From Maritimibacter sp. HL-12 (lineage in GTDB: Bacteria > Pseudomonadota > Alphaproteobacteria > Rhodobacterales > Rhodobacteraceae), in contig NZ_FXBQ01000001.1 in the NCBI RefSeq assembly GCF_900177545.1, forward strand, positions 1,630,122-1,694,121: a stretch of DNA of 64,000 nt. Reading direction: 5' to 3'. Shown piece by piece: positions 27,051-37,366 of this stretch. The stretch's first letter is position 1, and every line of letters starts with the position of its first letter. Below the pieces are notes generated by a model that did not search any database, was not told the DNA's origin, and was given only the letters and a program-made list of their open reading frames with translations. A program made the position numbers and the translations under genes.

Positions 27051-27930
27051 ACGCTTCACCGGGGCGCGACTGATGCGCGAGGGCCGCGCTCAGCGCATCT
27101 TCGATTTTTGTCGGCTTGAAATCCGGCAACAGCGCCGCGAGCCGCTGGCCGTCGAGTTCATGCGGGAGAGACCACAGATAGCGCATCTCGAACAACCCGC
27201 CGATGACCGGCACGAAAGGCCGCAGGAGCCGCATCAGGCCCCAGTTGAACGGTCGCGTGGTGACCTTGATCCCGAGGGCGCGCGAAATGGCGGCGGCGAG
27301 GTCTTCGCCCGAGAGCGTGTAGCCGGAAAAGGGCACGTCCTCGAACCTGTTGAGCCGGTCACGCTGCTCGCAGAGCGCCACGGCGGCGCGGGCGGCATCG
27401 GGCAGGTAGGCCCAGGAATGAGGCACGGTCGGGTCGCCGGGATAGCGGATGAAGCCCTTGTGGGCCGACTTGGCAATGTGGCTCTCGAACCAGTTGCCGC
27501 TGTTCTCGCCGTCGATGAAATCGCCGCAGCGGAGGATGATGGTTCGGGTGCCGGCGGTTCGGTAGGCATCTTCCGCCGCGATCCGGAGCCTTCCGAGCGG
27601 GTTGCGCGCGAGATGCGGCGTTTCCGCACCCCAGGGCGAGGGCGCATCGGGCCCGAAGGTGTAGACATTGCCGGGCAGGAGCACCGTGGCCCCGGCCTTC
27701 CGCGCAGCCTCGGCAACCTGCGTGTGCAGGGCGACGAGCTGCCGTTCCCAGAGGTGGTAGCCGGGCGGGTTCCACCCCATCACCACCACGTTGGCGCCCT
27801 GCATGGCGACTTCGAGATCGTCTTGGTTGCGATTGAACTGGCGGACATGCCAACCGGCCGCTTCAAACGCTTGCGTCGCGTGGCGGCCAAACCGGCCCGA
27901 GCCGCCAAGAACGAGAACTCTCTTGGTCAT
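27043..27930 (-). CDS. NAD-dependent epimerase/reductase-family protein
   Basis: A 295-residue extended-SDR-like protein. The Rossmann motif VLVLGGSGRFGRH is at the N-terminus, and HSWAYLPDAARAAVAL matches the downstream part of the epimerase fold. It appears to have an atypical active site: LLPGNVYTFGP provides a Tyr, but a clear YxxxK is missing. The specific reaction is unknown. The gene is divergent from a LysR regulator across an 86-bp region with palindromes, which suggests it is that regulator's target. Confidence 0.8.
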   Translation of the reverse strand: MTKRVLVLGGSGRFGRHATQAFEAAGWHVRQFNRNQDDLEVAMQGANVVVMGWNPPGYHLWERQLVALHTQVAEAARKAGATVLLPGNVYTFGPDAPSPWGAETPHLARNPLGRLRIAAEDAYRTAGTRTIILRCGDFIDGENSGNWFESHIAKSAHKGFIRYPGDPTVPHSWAYLPDAARAAVALCEQRDRLNRFEDVPFSGYTLSGEDLAAAISRALGIKVTTRPFNWGLMRLLRPFVPVIGGLFEMRYLWSLPHELDGQRLAALLPDFKPTKIEDALSAALAHQSRPGEAFS

Positions 27931-27962
27931 GGGAATCTCCTTGTTTTGCGGGGACTCTATCC

Positions 27963-28018
27963 ATTCCTCTTAGAATGAGAATTGCCAAAAATCGGATAAG
28001 TGATATTCAGTATTGAAT
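27963..28018. promoter_or_regulatory. Candidate LysR binding sites
   Basis: ATTC-N6-GAAT at 27963-27976 is a dyad of LysR T-N11-A type. A second dyad, ATTCA-N4-TGAAT at 28005-28018, overlaps the lysR-type start codon, consistent with autorepression. Both lie in the divergent 86-bp region. Confidence 0.5.
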
Positions 28019-28910
28019 GACTGTTGATCTTCTCAAACTGGATTGGTCGCTGGTTCAGGCCTTTCTGGCGGTTGCCGAGACGGGGTCGCTTTCGGGTGCG
28101 GCAAAAGCCCTTGGCTCAAGCCAGCCCACCCTCGGGCGGCAGGTGCGCGCGGTGGAAACCGCCCTCGGCACCGAGCTGTTCCGCCGTCACGCCAAGGGCC
28201 TCGCGTTGACCGAGACCGGTCGCGCAATGCTCCCCGCCGCGCAGGCGATGCGCGAAGCGGCGGCGCGCATGGCTCTGATTGCGGCGGGCGACGACAAGGG
28301 TTTGGAAGGGACCGTACGGATTACCGCGTCGGTGGTCGTTTCGCATTTCCTGCTTCCGCCGATCGTCGCGCGATTGCGGCAGGAGGCACCCGGGATCCGG
28401 ATCGACCTTGTCGCGTCGGATTCTTCTGAGAATCTCCTGTTTCGAGAGGCCGATATCGCGGTTCGGATGTATCATCCCGAACAGCTCGACATGGTGACGC
28501 GCCATGTCTGTGATCTGCCGCTCGGTGTCTATGCAACGAGCGCCTACCTCGACCGGGTCGGGCGGCCGGAAACGCCCGAAGCGGCTCTTGCGCTGGATTG
28601 GGTGGGCTATGACCGCAACGAGTTGATGATCCGGGGGATGCAAGGCGCGGGCTTCCCGGTTTCGCGTGACTTCTTTGCGCTGCGCACCGACGACCAGGCC
28701 GCCCATTGGCACCTCGTGCGCGCGGGCGGCGGGCTTGGAGTCTTGCAACGGGCGATCGGGGAACGCGAACCACTGGTCGAACGGGTTCTGCCCGACCTCG
28801 CGCTGCCAAGCCTGCCGGTCTGGCTGACTGCCCACGAGGCGCTGCGGCAGGTGCCTCGGGTGGCGCGGGTATGGGAGGCGTTGACCACGGCACTCGCTGC
28901 CCTTTCTTGA
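28017..28910 (+). CDS. LysR-family transcriptional regulator
   Basis: A 297-residue LTTR. The N-terminal winged helix reads [20 protein letters not shown] then [12 protein letters not shown] (residues 12-47), followed by the linker helix and the co-inducer domain from about residue 95. There is no clue to the ligand. The start ATG 28017 has no obvious ribosome site and overlaps a palindrome. It is divergent from the epimerase-like gene. leuB follows on the same strand after 58 bp but is probably separately controlled. Confidence 0.93.
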   Translation: MTVDLLKLDWSLVQAFLAVAETGSLSGAAKALGSSQPTLGRQVRAVETALGTELFRRHAKGLALTETGRAMLPAAQAMREAAARMALIAAGDDKGLEGTVRITASVVVSHFLLPPIVARLRQEAPGIRIDLVASDSSENLLFREADIAVRMYHPEQLDMVTRHVCDLPLGVYATSAYLDRVGRPETPEAALALDWVGYDRNELMIRGMQGAGFPVSRDFFALRTDDQAAHWHLVRAGGGLGVLQRAIGEREPLVERVLPDLALPSLPVWLTAHEALRQVPRVARVWEALTTALAALS

Positions 28911-28968
28911 CGCTCGCCGCGCTTCCCGCTACGCCAGCCCGGACGCAATCCAGCCCAAGGAATTCGCC

Positions 28969-30075
28969 ATGAACACAGGCTCCATTCTCATCCTCCCCGG
29001 CGACGGGATCGGCCCTGAAGTCATGGCCGAGGTGCGCCGGATCATCGACTGGTATGGCGACAAGCGCGGCCTGTCGTTCGAGGTGAGCGAAGACCTCGTG
29101 GGCGGCGCGGCTTATGACGTGCATGGCAAGCCGCTGGCCGACGAGACGATGGAGAAGGCGCAAGGCGTCGATGCCGTTCTGCTCGGTGCCGTGGGCGGGC
29201 CGAAATACGACGATCTCGATTTTTCCGTGAAGCCCGAGCGCGGCCTGTTGCGGCTGCGCAAGGAGATGGACCTCTTCGCCAACCTCCGCCCCGCCCAGTG
29301 CTTCGACGCGCTGGCGGATTTCTCGTCGCTGAAGCGCGAGGTGGTGGCCGGGCTCGACATCATGATCGTGCGCGAGTTGACCAGCGGCGTCTACTTCGGC
29401 GAGCCGCGTGGGATCTTCGAGGAAAACGGCGAACGGGTGGGGATCAACACCCAACGCTACACCGAGAGCGAGATCGCCCGGGTCGCGCGCTCGGCCTTCG
29501 AACTGGCGCGCAAGCGGGGGAACAAGGTCTGCTCGATGGAGAAGGCCAACGTGATGGAATCCGGTATCCTCTGGCGCGAGGTCGTTCAGAAGGTGCACGA
29601 CGCGGAATACCCCGATGTCGAGCTTTCCCACATGTATGCCGACGCGGGCGGGATGCAGCTCACCCGCTGGCCCAAGCAGTTCGACGTGATCGTGACCGAC
29701 AACCTGTTTGGCGATCTGCTTTCTGACGTGGCGGCGATGCTGACTGGCTCGCTCGGGATGTTGCCCTCGGCCTCGCTTGGCGCGCCGATGGAAAATGGCC
29801 GCCCGAAGGCGCTTTACGAGCCGGTCCATGGTTCGGCGCCCGATATCACCGGCCAGGGCAAGGCCAACCCGATCGCCTGCATCCTCTCCTTCGCCATGGC
29901 GCTGCGCTACTCCTTCGACCAGGGTGGTGAAGCCGATCGGCTGGAGGCCGCGGTGGAGAAGGTTCTGGCCGACGGCCTGCGCACCGCCGACCTGCTCGGC
30001 GAAGACGGGGTGCAACCGGTCTCGACCTCTGAAATGGGCACCGCGATCCTCGCCGCGCTCGACGCCTCGCTTTGA
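28969..30075 (+). CDS. leuB: 3-isopropylmalate dehydrogenase
   Basis: A 368-residue NAD-dependent decarboxylating dehydrogenase converting 3-isopropylmalate to 2-oxoisocaproate precursor in leucine synthesis. [11 protein letters not shown] opens the protein, and the substrate Arg residues lie in the [17 protein letters not shown] region. [12 protein letters not shown] binds metal, and [10 protein letters not shown] binds NAD. Length is canonical. The start is ATG 28969. It is separated from leuC-leuD by four unrelated genes, an arrangement also seen in other Rhodobacterales. Confidence 0.98.
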   Translation: MNTGSILILPGDGIGPEVMAEVRRIIDWYGDKRGLSFEVSEDLVGGAAYDVHGKPLADETMEKAQGVDAVLLGAVGGPKYDDLDFSVKPERGLLRLRKEMDLFANLRPAQCFDALADFSSLKREVVAGLDIMIVRELTSGVYFGEPRGIFEENGERVGINTQRYTESEIARVARSAFELARKRGNKVCSMEKANVMESGILWREVVQKVHDAEYPDVELSHMYADAGGMQLTRWPKQFDVIVTDNLFGDLLSDVAAMLTGSLGMLPSASLGAPMENGRPKALYEPVHGSAPDITGQGKANPIACILSFAMALRYSFDQGGEADRLEAAVEKVLADGLRTADLLGEDGVQPVSTSEMGTAILAALDASL

Positions 30076-30113
30076 GGCCAAGCGCGCGGTTGCGGGGGCA
30101 AGCCGCCTGATCA

Positions 30114-30148
30114 TGCCTGACAGTTGGCGGCGCAATTCCTGTCAGGCA
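30114..30148. repeat. 10-bp hairpin between convergent leuB and amidohydrolase genes
   Basis: TGCCTGACAG (30114-30123) and CTGTCAGGCA (30139-30148) are perfect inverted arms over a 15-nt loop, midway between two convergent genes. It has no T-run on either strand, so it may be a bidirectional factor-dependent transcript end or RNA-stabilising stem. Confidence 0.5.
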
Positions 30149-30175
30149 AGCCGACCCCACTCGGGGCCAGCCAGA

Positions 30176-31042
30176 TCACCGGAGATCTGCCGGGTCGCTG
30201 AGACGGAACACGTCGATCGCCGTGCCCTGCGCGATCGCGCGGGCCTCGTCGTCACCGAGCCCGTCGAGGATCTGCCGCGTCACCGCGAGCCAGTCGCCAA
30301 ACCCGCTGCCCATGTTGACGACCGGCCAGTCGCTGCCCCAGATCATGCGTTTGGGCCCGAAAACCTCCAGCACATGGTCGACGTAGGGTTTGACCGCCTC
30401 GTAGCTCGCTTCGCCCGGCGCGCAATAGGCCATGATCCCGGATAGTTTGCAGATCACGTTCGGCCGCGCGGCGAGGTCGGTCATGCGCGCGCGCCACGGG
30501 TCGAGCCCACCGCCCGCGATATCGGGAACGCCGCAATGGTCGAGCACCAGCCGGGTTTGGTCACAGGCATCGGCGAGTTCGGTGGCGAGCGGCAGTTGCC
30601 GGGCGAGGAAACACATGTCGAAGGTCATGTCCGCCGCGCCGATCCGGCGGATATTGGCGCGGAAGGTTTCAGTGGTCGACATTTCGTCATCGACCACGTG
30701 AAGGATCCGGCGAAAGCCAACCGCCCCCATGCCGCGCGCCGTCTCGATCCAGGCCTCGAACCCCTCGTCGGTTTCCGGCCGCGCTGTGGCGATCAAACCC
30801 TCGATGCCATTCGCCGGATCACTTGCCAGCCCGGCCACGTGCTCGGTTTCGGCGCGGATATCGCCCTCGTCCACGGCTGTTTCCATGAACAGCGTGCCGG
30901 CGATCCCGGCACCCTCGCTGACCGCCTTGTAATCGTCGAGACGGAAAGCCTGGCCTTCCAGCGCCGGAATACCCTTGGTCCAGCCGTAGCCCGCCACCTC
31001 GGGGTAGATCAGGTGCTGGTGGGTGTCGATCAGTCCGATCAT
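30176..31042 (-). CDS. Amidohydrolase-family lactonase
   Basis: A 288-residue TIM-barrel amidohydrolase of the Amidohydro_2 group that includes L-fucono- and L-rhamnono-lactonases. Seen: LIDTHQHLIYPE (HxH) at the start, LVLDHCGVPDI in the middle and MIWGSDWPVV near the C-terminus with the catalytic Asp. These enzymes open sugar-acid lactones without or with one metal ion. It is the last gene of the long minus-strand operon, and its ATG overlaps the FAH gene stop (ATGA). Together with the mutarotase, dehydratase, SDR and FAH genes it fits a sugar to lactone to aldonate route. The exact sugar is not determinable. Confidence 0.85.
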   Translation of the reverse strand: MIGLIDTHQHLIYPEVAGYGWTKGIPALEGQAFRLDDYKAVSEGAGIAGTLFMETAVDEGDIRAETEHVAGLASDPANGIEGLIATARPETDEGFEAWIETARGMGAVGFRRILHVVDDEMSTTETFRANIRRIGAADMTFDMCFLARQLPLATELADACDQTRLVLDHCGVPDIAGGGLDPWRARMTDLAARPNVICKLSGIMAYCAPGEASYEAVKPYVDHVLEVFGPKRMIWGSDWPVVNMGSGFGDWLAVTRQILDGLGDDEARAIAQGTAIDVFRLSDPADLR

Positions 31043-31899
31043 GTCTGTCCTCCTTCAGGGTCGGCGATGGCCTCTTGGCGCTGGGTGCCAAGGCCCTCGA
31101 TGCCAAGCTCGACCTCGTCGCCGGGGCGCAGGTAGCGCGGCGGTTTCATCCCCATGCCGACGCCCGGAGGCGTGCCGGTGGAGATCACGTCGCCGGGATG
31201 CAGCGACATGAACTGGCTGAGGTGGCTGACCAGTCGGGCAACGCCGAAAACCATCGTGCGGGTCGAGCCGTCCTGCATCGTCTCGCCGTTCAGCTTGAGC
31301 CACATCGCCAGATCCTGCGGGTCGGCCACCTCGTCGCGAGTGACGAGCCACGGCCCGATCTGGCCGAAGTTGTCGCAGCTCTTGCCCTTGGTCCACTGGC
31401 CGGAGCGCTCGATCTGGAAGGCGCGTTCGGAGACGTCGTTGGTGACGGCGTAGCCGGCCACGTAGTCGAGCGCCTCGTCCTCGCTCACGTATTTTGCCCG
31501 GCGGCCGATGATCACCGCCAGTTCCACCTCCCAGTCGGTCTTCTCCGAGCCGCGCGGGATGATGATCGGATCGTTCGGACCGCAGATCGCGCTTGTGGCC
31601 TTGTGAAAGATGATTGGCTCCTCGGGCACCTGCATCCCGGCCTCGGCGGCGTGGTCTGAGTAGTTGAGCCCGATGCAGATGAACTTTCCGGTGCCGCCGA
31701 CGCAAGCGCCCAGCCGCGCATCCGCGGACACCTCCGGCAGGCTTGCGGGATCGACCGCGCGGATCTTCGCAAGCCCCTCGTCGGAGAGCACCGCCCCGGC
31801 GATGTCGGGCACGATGGCCGACAGGTCGCGGGCGATGCCGCCTTCATCGATCAGGCCGGGTTTTTCTTCGCCGGGGTTGCCAAAGCGGATGAGTTTCAT
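31039..31899 (-). CDS. FAH-family hydrolase (2,4-diketo-3-deoxyaldonate hydrolase-like)
   Basis: A 286-residue fumarylacetoacetate-hydrolase-fold protein. KLIRFGNPGEEKPGLID is the usual short N-terminal domain. KFICIGLNYSDHAAE, IIFHKATSAI and WEVELAVIIG supply the metal-binding Glu/Asp residues, and the segment GDVISTGTPPGVGMGM is diagnostic. In L-fucose/L-rhamnose non-phosphorylating pathways such enzymes cleave 2,4-diketo-3-deoxy-aldonate to pyruvate and L-lactate. The adjacent SDR gene favours that role over ureidoglycolate or catechol pathways. ATG 31899 is chosen; an upstream in-frame start at 31983 overlaps the SDR gene. Confidence 0.88.
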   Translation of the reverse strand: MKLIRFGNPGEEKPGLIDEGGIARDLSAIVPDIAGAVLSDEGLAKIRAVDPASLPEVSADARLGACVGGTGKFICIGLNYSDHAAEAGMQVPEEPIIFHKATSAICGPNDPIIIPRGSEKTDWEVELAVIIGRRAKYVSEDEALDYVAGYAVTNDVSERAFQIERSGQWTKGKSCDNFGQIGPWLVTRDEVADPQDLAMWLKLNGETMQDGSTRTMVFGVARLVSHLSQFMSLHPGDVISTGTPPGVGMGMKPPRYLRPGDEVELGIEGLGTQRQEAIADPEGGQT

Positions 31900-31912
31900 G
31901 GGTTTTCCTCGT

Positions 31913-34151
<2,239 letters not shown>

Positions 34152-34154
34152 CGC

Positions 34155-35267
34155 TCACACCTTTGCAATTGTTGCGTTGTCGATCATGTCCCAGTCGAGC
34201 CGTGCACCGAGGCCGGGGGTATCCGGCAGGTGCGCGATGCCGTCGCGAATGGGCAAGGCGCGGTCGAGACCGAAGGCGAAGGTGTCGATCGGCCAGAGCA
34301 CTTCGAAATAGCTGCAATTGCGGATCGCACCGGCAAGGTGGAGGTTCACCATTTCGAGCGGGTGGAAGATCGTGGTGTGCAATTCGCAGTTCACGTGGAA
34401 GGCTTCGGCCAGCCGCGCCGTCTTGAGCGTGCCGGTGACGCCGCCGGTCCAGCTCGGGTCGGCGCGCACGGCATCGACGACGCGGCTCGCGATGCATTCG
34501 GCCACCGAGTAGGGATGCTTGGCGAGCACTTCGGTGCCCACCACCGGAATGTCGAGCGCCCGGGTCAATTCGCGCAGCGCGCTGAAGGCTTCGTCGGGCA
34601 GCGGTTCTTCGAGCCAGAGGAAACCGAGGCGTTCCAGTTCGCGCCCAAGGCGCAGGGCCTCGTCGTAGGTATAGGGCTGGACCGGGTCCGACATCAGCGC
34701 GAAATCGTCGCCCACCGCCGCGCGCACGGCGCGGTGAATCTCGATATCCTCGGCAAGCGACCGGCCCGGCGGGTGGATCTTGTAGGCTTTCATCCCGGCA
34801 GCGCGCACCGCGACGGCCTCGGCCGCATAGGCCTCGGCGTCGGCCAGCACCAGCGAGGAGGCATAGGTGGGCACCTCTGCCCGCGCCCCGCCGATGAAAC
34901 GCCAAAGCGGTTCGCCCGCGGCCTCGGCGGCCAGAAGCCAGAGGCAGCAATCGACCGGGCCGAAGCTGTAGATCGGCAGATGATGCCACCAGCGATCGGC
35001 GGTGCGCCAGTCGTGCCAGATCGCTTCACGGTCGCGCGCGTCGCGGCCAAGGAGAAACGGGCGCAGTGAGGCCGCCGCCTGATGCGCCGCGCCAAGCGCC
35101 GAGCGTCCGGCAAAGCCGAACATCGAGGCGCTTTGCCCGTCTTCAGTGCGCAGCGTGTAGACAACAAATTCCAGCCCCTCGCGCGCCTGACCATCGCGCA
35201 TCGCGGCACCGGGGATCGTGGCGTCGTCGTGGCGGCAGGCGCGGATGTCGAGGGCAGCGATCTTCAT
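34155..35267 (-). CDS. Enolase-superfamily dehydratase/epimerase, divergent
   Basis: A 370-residue mandelate racemase/MLE-like protein: a capping N-terminal domain and a barrel from about residue 130. The beta2 motif reads KAYKIHPPG, so KxH replaces the usual KxK. Metal ligands are the Asp of LMSDPVQPYT (Val rather than Asn two residues on), the Glu of WLEEPLPDE and the Glu of VVGTEVLAK. A His lies in NCELHTTIFHPLEM. This departs from the L-fuconate and L-rhamnonate dehydratase pattern and may act on a different acid sugar. It lies between the SAF and RraA-like genes with 3-bp gaps on each side. Confidence 0.85.
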   Translation of the reverse strand: MKIAALDIRACRHDDATIPGAAMRDGQAREGLEFVVYTLRTEDGQSASMFGFAGRSALGAAHQAAASLRPFLLGRDARDREAIWHDWRTADRWWHHLPIYSFGPVDCCLWLLAAEAAGEPLWRFIGGARAEVPTYASSLVLADAEAYAAEAVAVRAAGMKAYKIHPPGRSLAEDIEIHRAVRAAVGDDFALMSDPVQPYTYDEALRLGRELERLGFLWLEEPLPDEAFSALRELTRALDIPVVGTEVLAKHPYSVAECIASRVVDAVRADPSWTGGVTGTLKTARLAEAFHVNCELHTTIFHPLEMVNLHLAGAIRNCSYFEVLWPIDTFAFGLDRALPIRDGIAHLPDTPGLGARLDWDMIDNATIAKV

Positions 35268-35270
35268 GGC

Positions 35271-35924
35271 TCAGAACTTGCCCCACTGGAGATAGGCTTC
35301 CTGCGGGTCCATCCCTTCGAGGATCGCCTTGCGCACCTTGCTTTCGGTGTTCATCGCGGTCACGGCGGCGGGGATCACCTCGTCGAGCACGGCGGCAGGA
35401 ATGCGCACCATGCCGTCGCGGTCACCGTGCAGCCAGTCGCCCGGGGCGATGGCGACCTCGCCGATCATGATCTCCACATCCGTGGCCGTGGGCAGCCATA
35501 GCCCGACCACGTCGCGCGGGGTGTGGAAGTTGCCCCAGCAGGGAAAACCGAGCCGCAGGAGGAAGTTGGTATCGCGCAGGCCACCGTCGACGACGCAGCC
35601 GAGCACGCCTTTGCGGTGCAGCGTTTCGGCCGAAAGCTCGCCCATCTGGGCGACCACCGAGTTGTGCGGCTGGGCGGTCCAGATATGCCCGGCCGGTGCC
35701 TTCGACAGAAGCCCGGTCCAGGCCAGCAGCGTCTCGTGCGGATCGGCGGTTTCGTCGATCCGCCCCTCCACCGTCCAGGCCGGGCCGGTAAGCGTCATCT
35801 CCGGCTGCAGCGGGCGCAGGGCAGGGGGCAGGGTGAAGTTGCGCAAACCCCTCGCGCGCAGCACGTCATGCACCACCGAGGTGTAGCATTCTTTCAACTG
35901 GGTGATCCGGTCTGCATCAGTCAT
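35271..35924 (-). CDS. RraA-like aldolase/decarboxylase
   Basis: A 217-residue RraA-fold protein. VLGCVVDGGLRDTNFLLRLG holds the conserved DG-x-x-RD with the metal- and substrate-binding Arg and Asp. A further Asp lies in APGDWLHGDRDGMVRIP. Class II members cleave 4-hydroxy-2-oxo acids (HMG/CHA aldolase) or decarboxylate oxaloacetate; the regulator-of-RNase E name is historical. In this operon it could cleave a 2-keto-3-deoxy or 4-hydroxy-2-oxo acid produced by the dehydratases. It overlaps the mutarotase gene by 8 bp. Confidence 0.85.
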   Translation of the reverse strand: MTDADRITQLKECYTSVVHDVLRARGLRNFTLPPALRPLQPEMTLTGPAWTVEGRIDETADPHETLLAWTGLLSKAPAGHIWTAQPHNSVVAQMGELSAETLHRKGVLGCVVDGGLRDTNFLLRLGFPCWGNFHTPRDVVGLWLPTATDVEIMIGEVAIAPGDWLHGDRDGMVRIPAAVLDEVIPAAVTAMNTESKVRKAILEGMDPQEAYLQWGKF

Positions 35925-36246
35925 GGTGAAATACCTCCTCCATCATCGCCCACCATTCACCCTCCTTGCGGGTGTCGAGCGGCTCCTGGCAGGGCATGCA
36001 GACATCCCACCATTCCTGTGTTTTCGGGTCGGCGGCCATCTTCGCTGCATCGGCCTCGAAATCCTCGCCGGTGTATTCCCAGTAGCCGAACAGCAGGTTT
36101 TCCGGCTCCTTGAGGAAGATCGAGTAGTTGGTGATGTTGCACGTCGAGATCATGTCGAGGATCTCGGGCCAGGCGTTCGCGTGCAGCCGCTTGTATTCCT
36201 CGACCTTCTCAGGCTTCAGCCCGATGACCATGGCCATGCGTTGCAT
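35917..36246 (-). CDS. L-rhamnose mutarotase-like protein
   Basis: A 109-residue ferredoxin-like fold protein of the RhaM family, which interconverts alpha and beta anomers of L-rhamnose or related sugars. MQRMAMVIGLKPEKVEEYK, RLHANAWPEIL with the key His, NYSIFL and LFGYWEYTG are typical, as is the WWDVCMPCQEPL end. ATG 36246 has GGAGG 5-9 nt upstream; a TTG at 36264 would add six residues. The gene overlaps the upstream enolase-family gene by 38 bp, an unusually long overlap. It supports a deoxyhexose or similar sugar as operon substrate. Confidence 0.88.
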   Translation of the reverse strand: MQRMAMVIGLKPEKVEEYKRLHANAWPEILDMISTCNITNYSIFLKEPENLLFGYWEYTGEDFEADAAKMAADPKTQEWWDVCMPCQEPLDTRKEGEWWAMMEEVFHHD

Positions 36247-37366
36247 GTGTTCCTCCTTCGCCAAATTCGTGATGCGTGCCGGGCACGATCCGGGCCCGGA
36301 TCCCGCTCCAGTCCCACGCGATGCCGAGGCCGGGGGCCTCGGGCGGATGCGCGCAGCCGTCGCGGATATCGAGCCGAGAGGTTGTGATCGCGTCGAGTTG
36401 CGGGATGTATTCCAGCAGCGGCGCGTTCGGCACGGCGCAGACGAGACTCACGTGCAATTCCATCAGGAAGTGCGGGCAGATCGCCACGTTGAACCCTTCG
36501 GCCATGTGCGCAACCTTGAGCCAGGGGGTGATCCCGCCGATCCGGGCGACATCGGTCTGGACGATGCTGGCCGCGCCCTGTTCGAGATAATCCTTGAACT
36601 GGGCCTGCGAATACATGCTTTCGCCCACCGCGATCGGCACACGCGAATGCCGGGCGAGCCGGGCATGGGCACCGACGTTGTCGGCGGGCATCGGTTCCTC
36701 GAACCAGTCCACCCGCGCCTCGGCCAGCATGTCGGCCCGGCGCATCGCCTCGGCGAGATCGAAGGCCTGGTTGGCATCGACCATGAGGCGGAAATTCTCG
36801 CCCACCGCCGCACGCACCTCGGCGAGCCGGGCGCGGTCTTCGGAAAGCGACGGTTTGCCGATCTTGAGCTTGGCCCCGGAAAAGCCGCGCGCCTTCATCT
36901 CGGCGGCATCCTCGGCCAGCGCCTCGGCAGGCAGGTGCAGCCAGCCGCCCTCGGTGGTGTAGAGCGGCACCGAGGGTTGCGCCCCGCCCGCCATGCGCCA
37001 AAGCGGCAGCCCGGCACGACGGCAGCGCAGATCCCAGAGCGCGGTGTCGATCGCGGCGAGCGCGAGCGAGGTGATCGCGCCCACGGCGGTGGCATGGGTG
37101 GCGAACAGAAGGTCGCGCCAGATCGCCTCGATTTCCTCGGCTTCACGGCCGATCAGGCGCGGTGCGAGCGTGCGTTCGAGCAGGCTGATGATCGCCGGCC
37201 CGCCGGTGCCGATGGTATAGGCATAGCCCACGCCCTCGGCCCCGTCGCTGTCGGTGATCCGCACGATCGGGGTTTCCTGGCTCACGAAGGACTGGATCGC
37301 GTCGACCCGCTCGACCGCCGGCGGCAGGTCGACCATCAGGATCTCGACATGTTCGATCCGGGCCAT
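36209..37366 (-). CDS. Enolase-superfamily sugar-acid dehydratase
   Basis: A 385-residue mandelate racemase-subgroup protein. KLKIGK gives the KxK acid/base motif, and metal ligands lie in MVDANQAFD, WFEEPMPADN and AVGESMYS. CPHFLMELHVSL carries the catalytic His, and IGGITPWLKVAHMAE matches the subgroup. Such enzymes dehydrate aldonates (L-fuconate, L-rhamnonate, galactarate). Start ATG 37366 overlaps the stop of the ABC ATPase gene by 1 nt; in-frame sequence further upstream is the ATPase shadow. Activity on a sugar acid is well supported; identity of the acid is not. Confidence 0.88.
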   Translation of the reverse strand: MARIEHVEILMVDLPPAVERVDAIQSFVSQETPIVRITDSDGAEGVGYAYTIGTGGPAIISLLERTLAPRLIGREAEEIEAIWRDLLFATHATAVGAITSLALAAIDTALWDLRCRRAGLPLWRMAGGAQPSVPLYTTEGGWLHLPAEALAEDAAEMKARGFSGAKLKIGKPSLSEDRARLAEVRAAVGENFRLMVDANQAFDLAEAMRRADMLAEARVDWFEEPMPADNVGAHARLARHSRVPIAVGESMYSQAQFKDYLEQGAASIVQTDVARIGGITPWLKVAHMAEGFNVAICPHFLMELHVSLVCAVPNAPLLEYIPQLDAITTSRLDIRDGCAHPPEAPGLGIAWDWSGIRARIVPGTHHEFGEGGTHATHGHGHRAEA

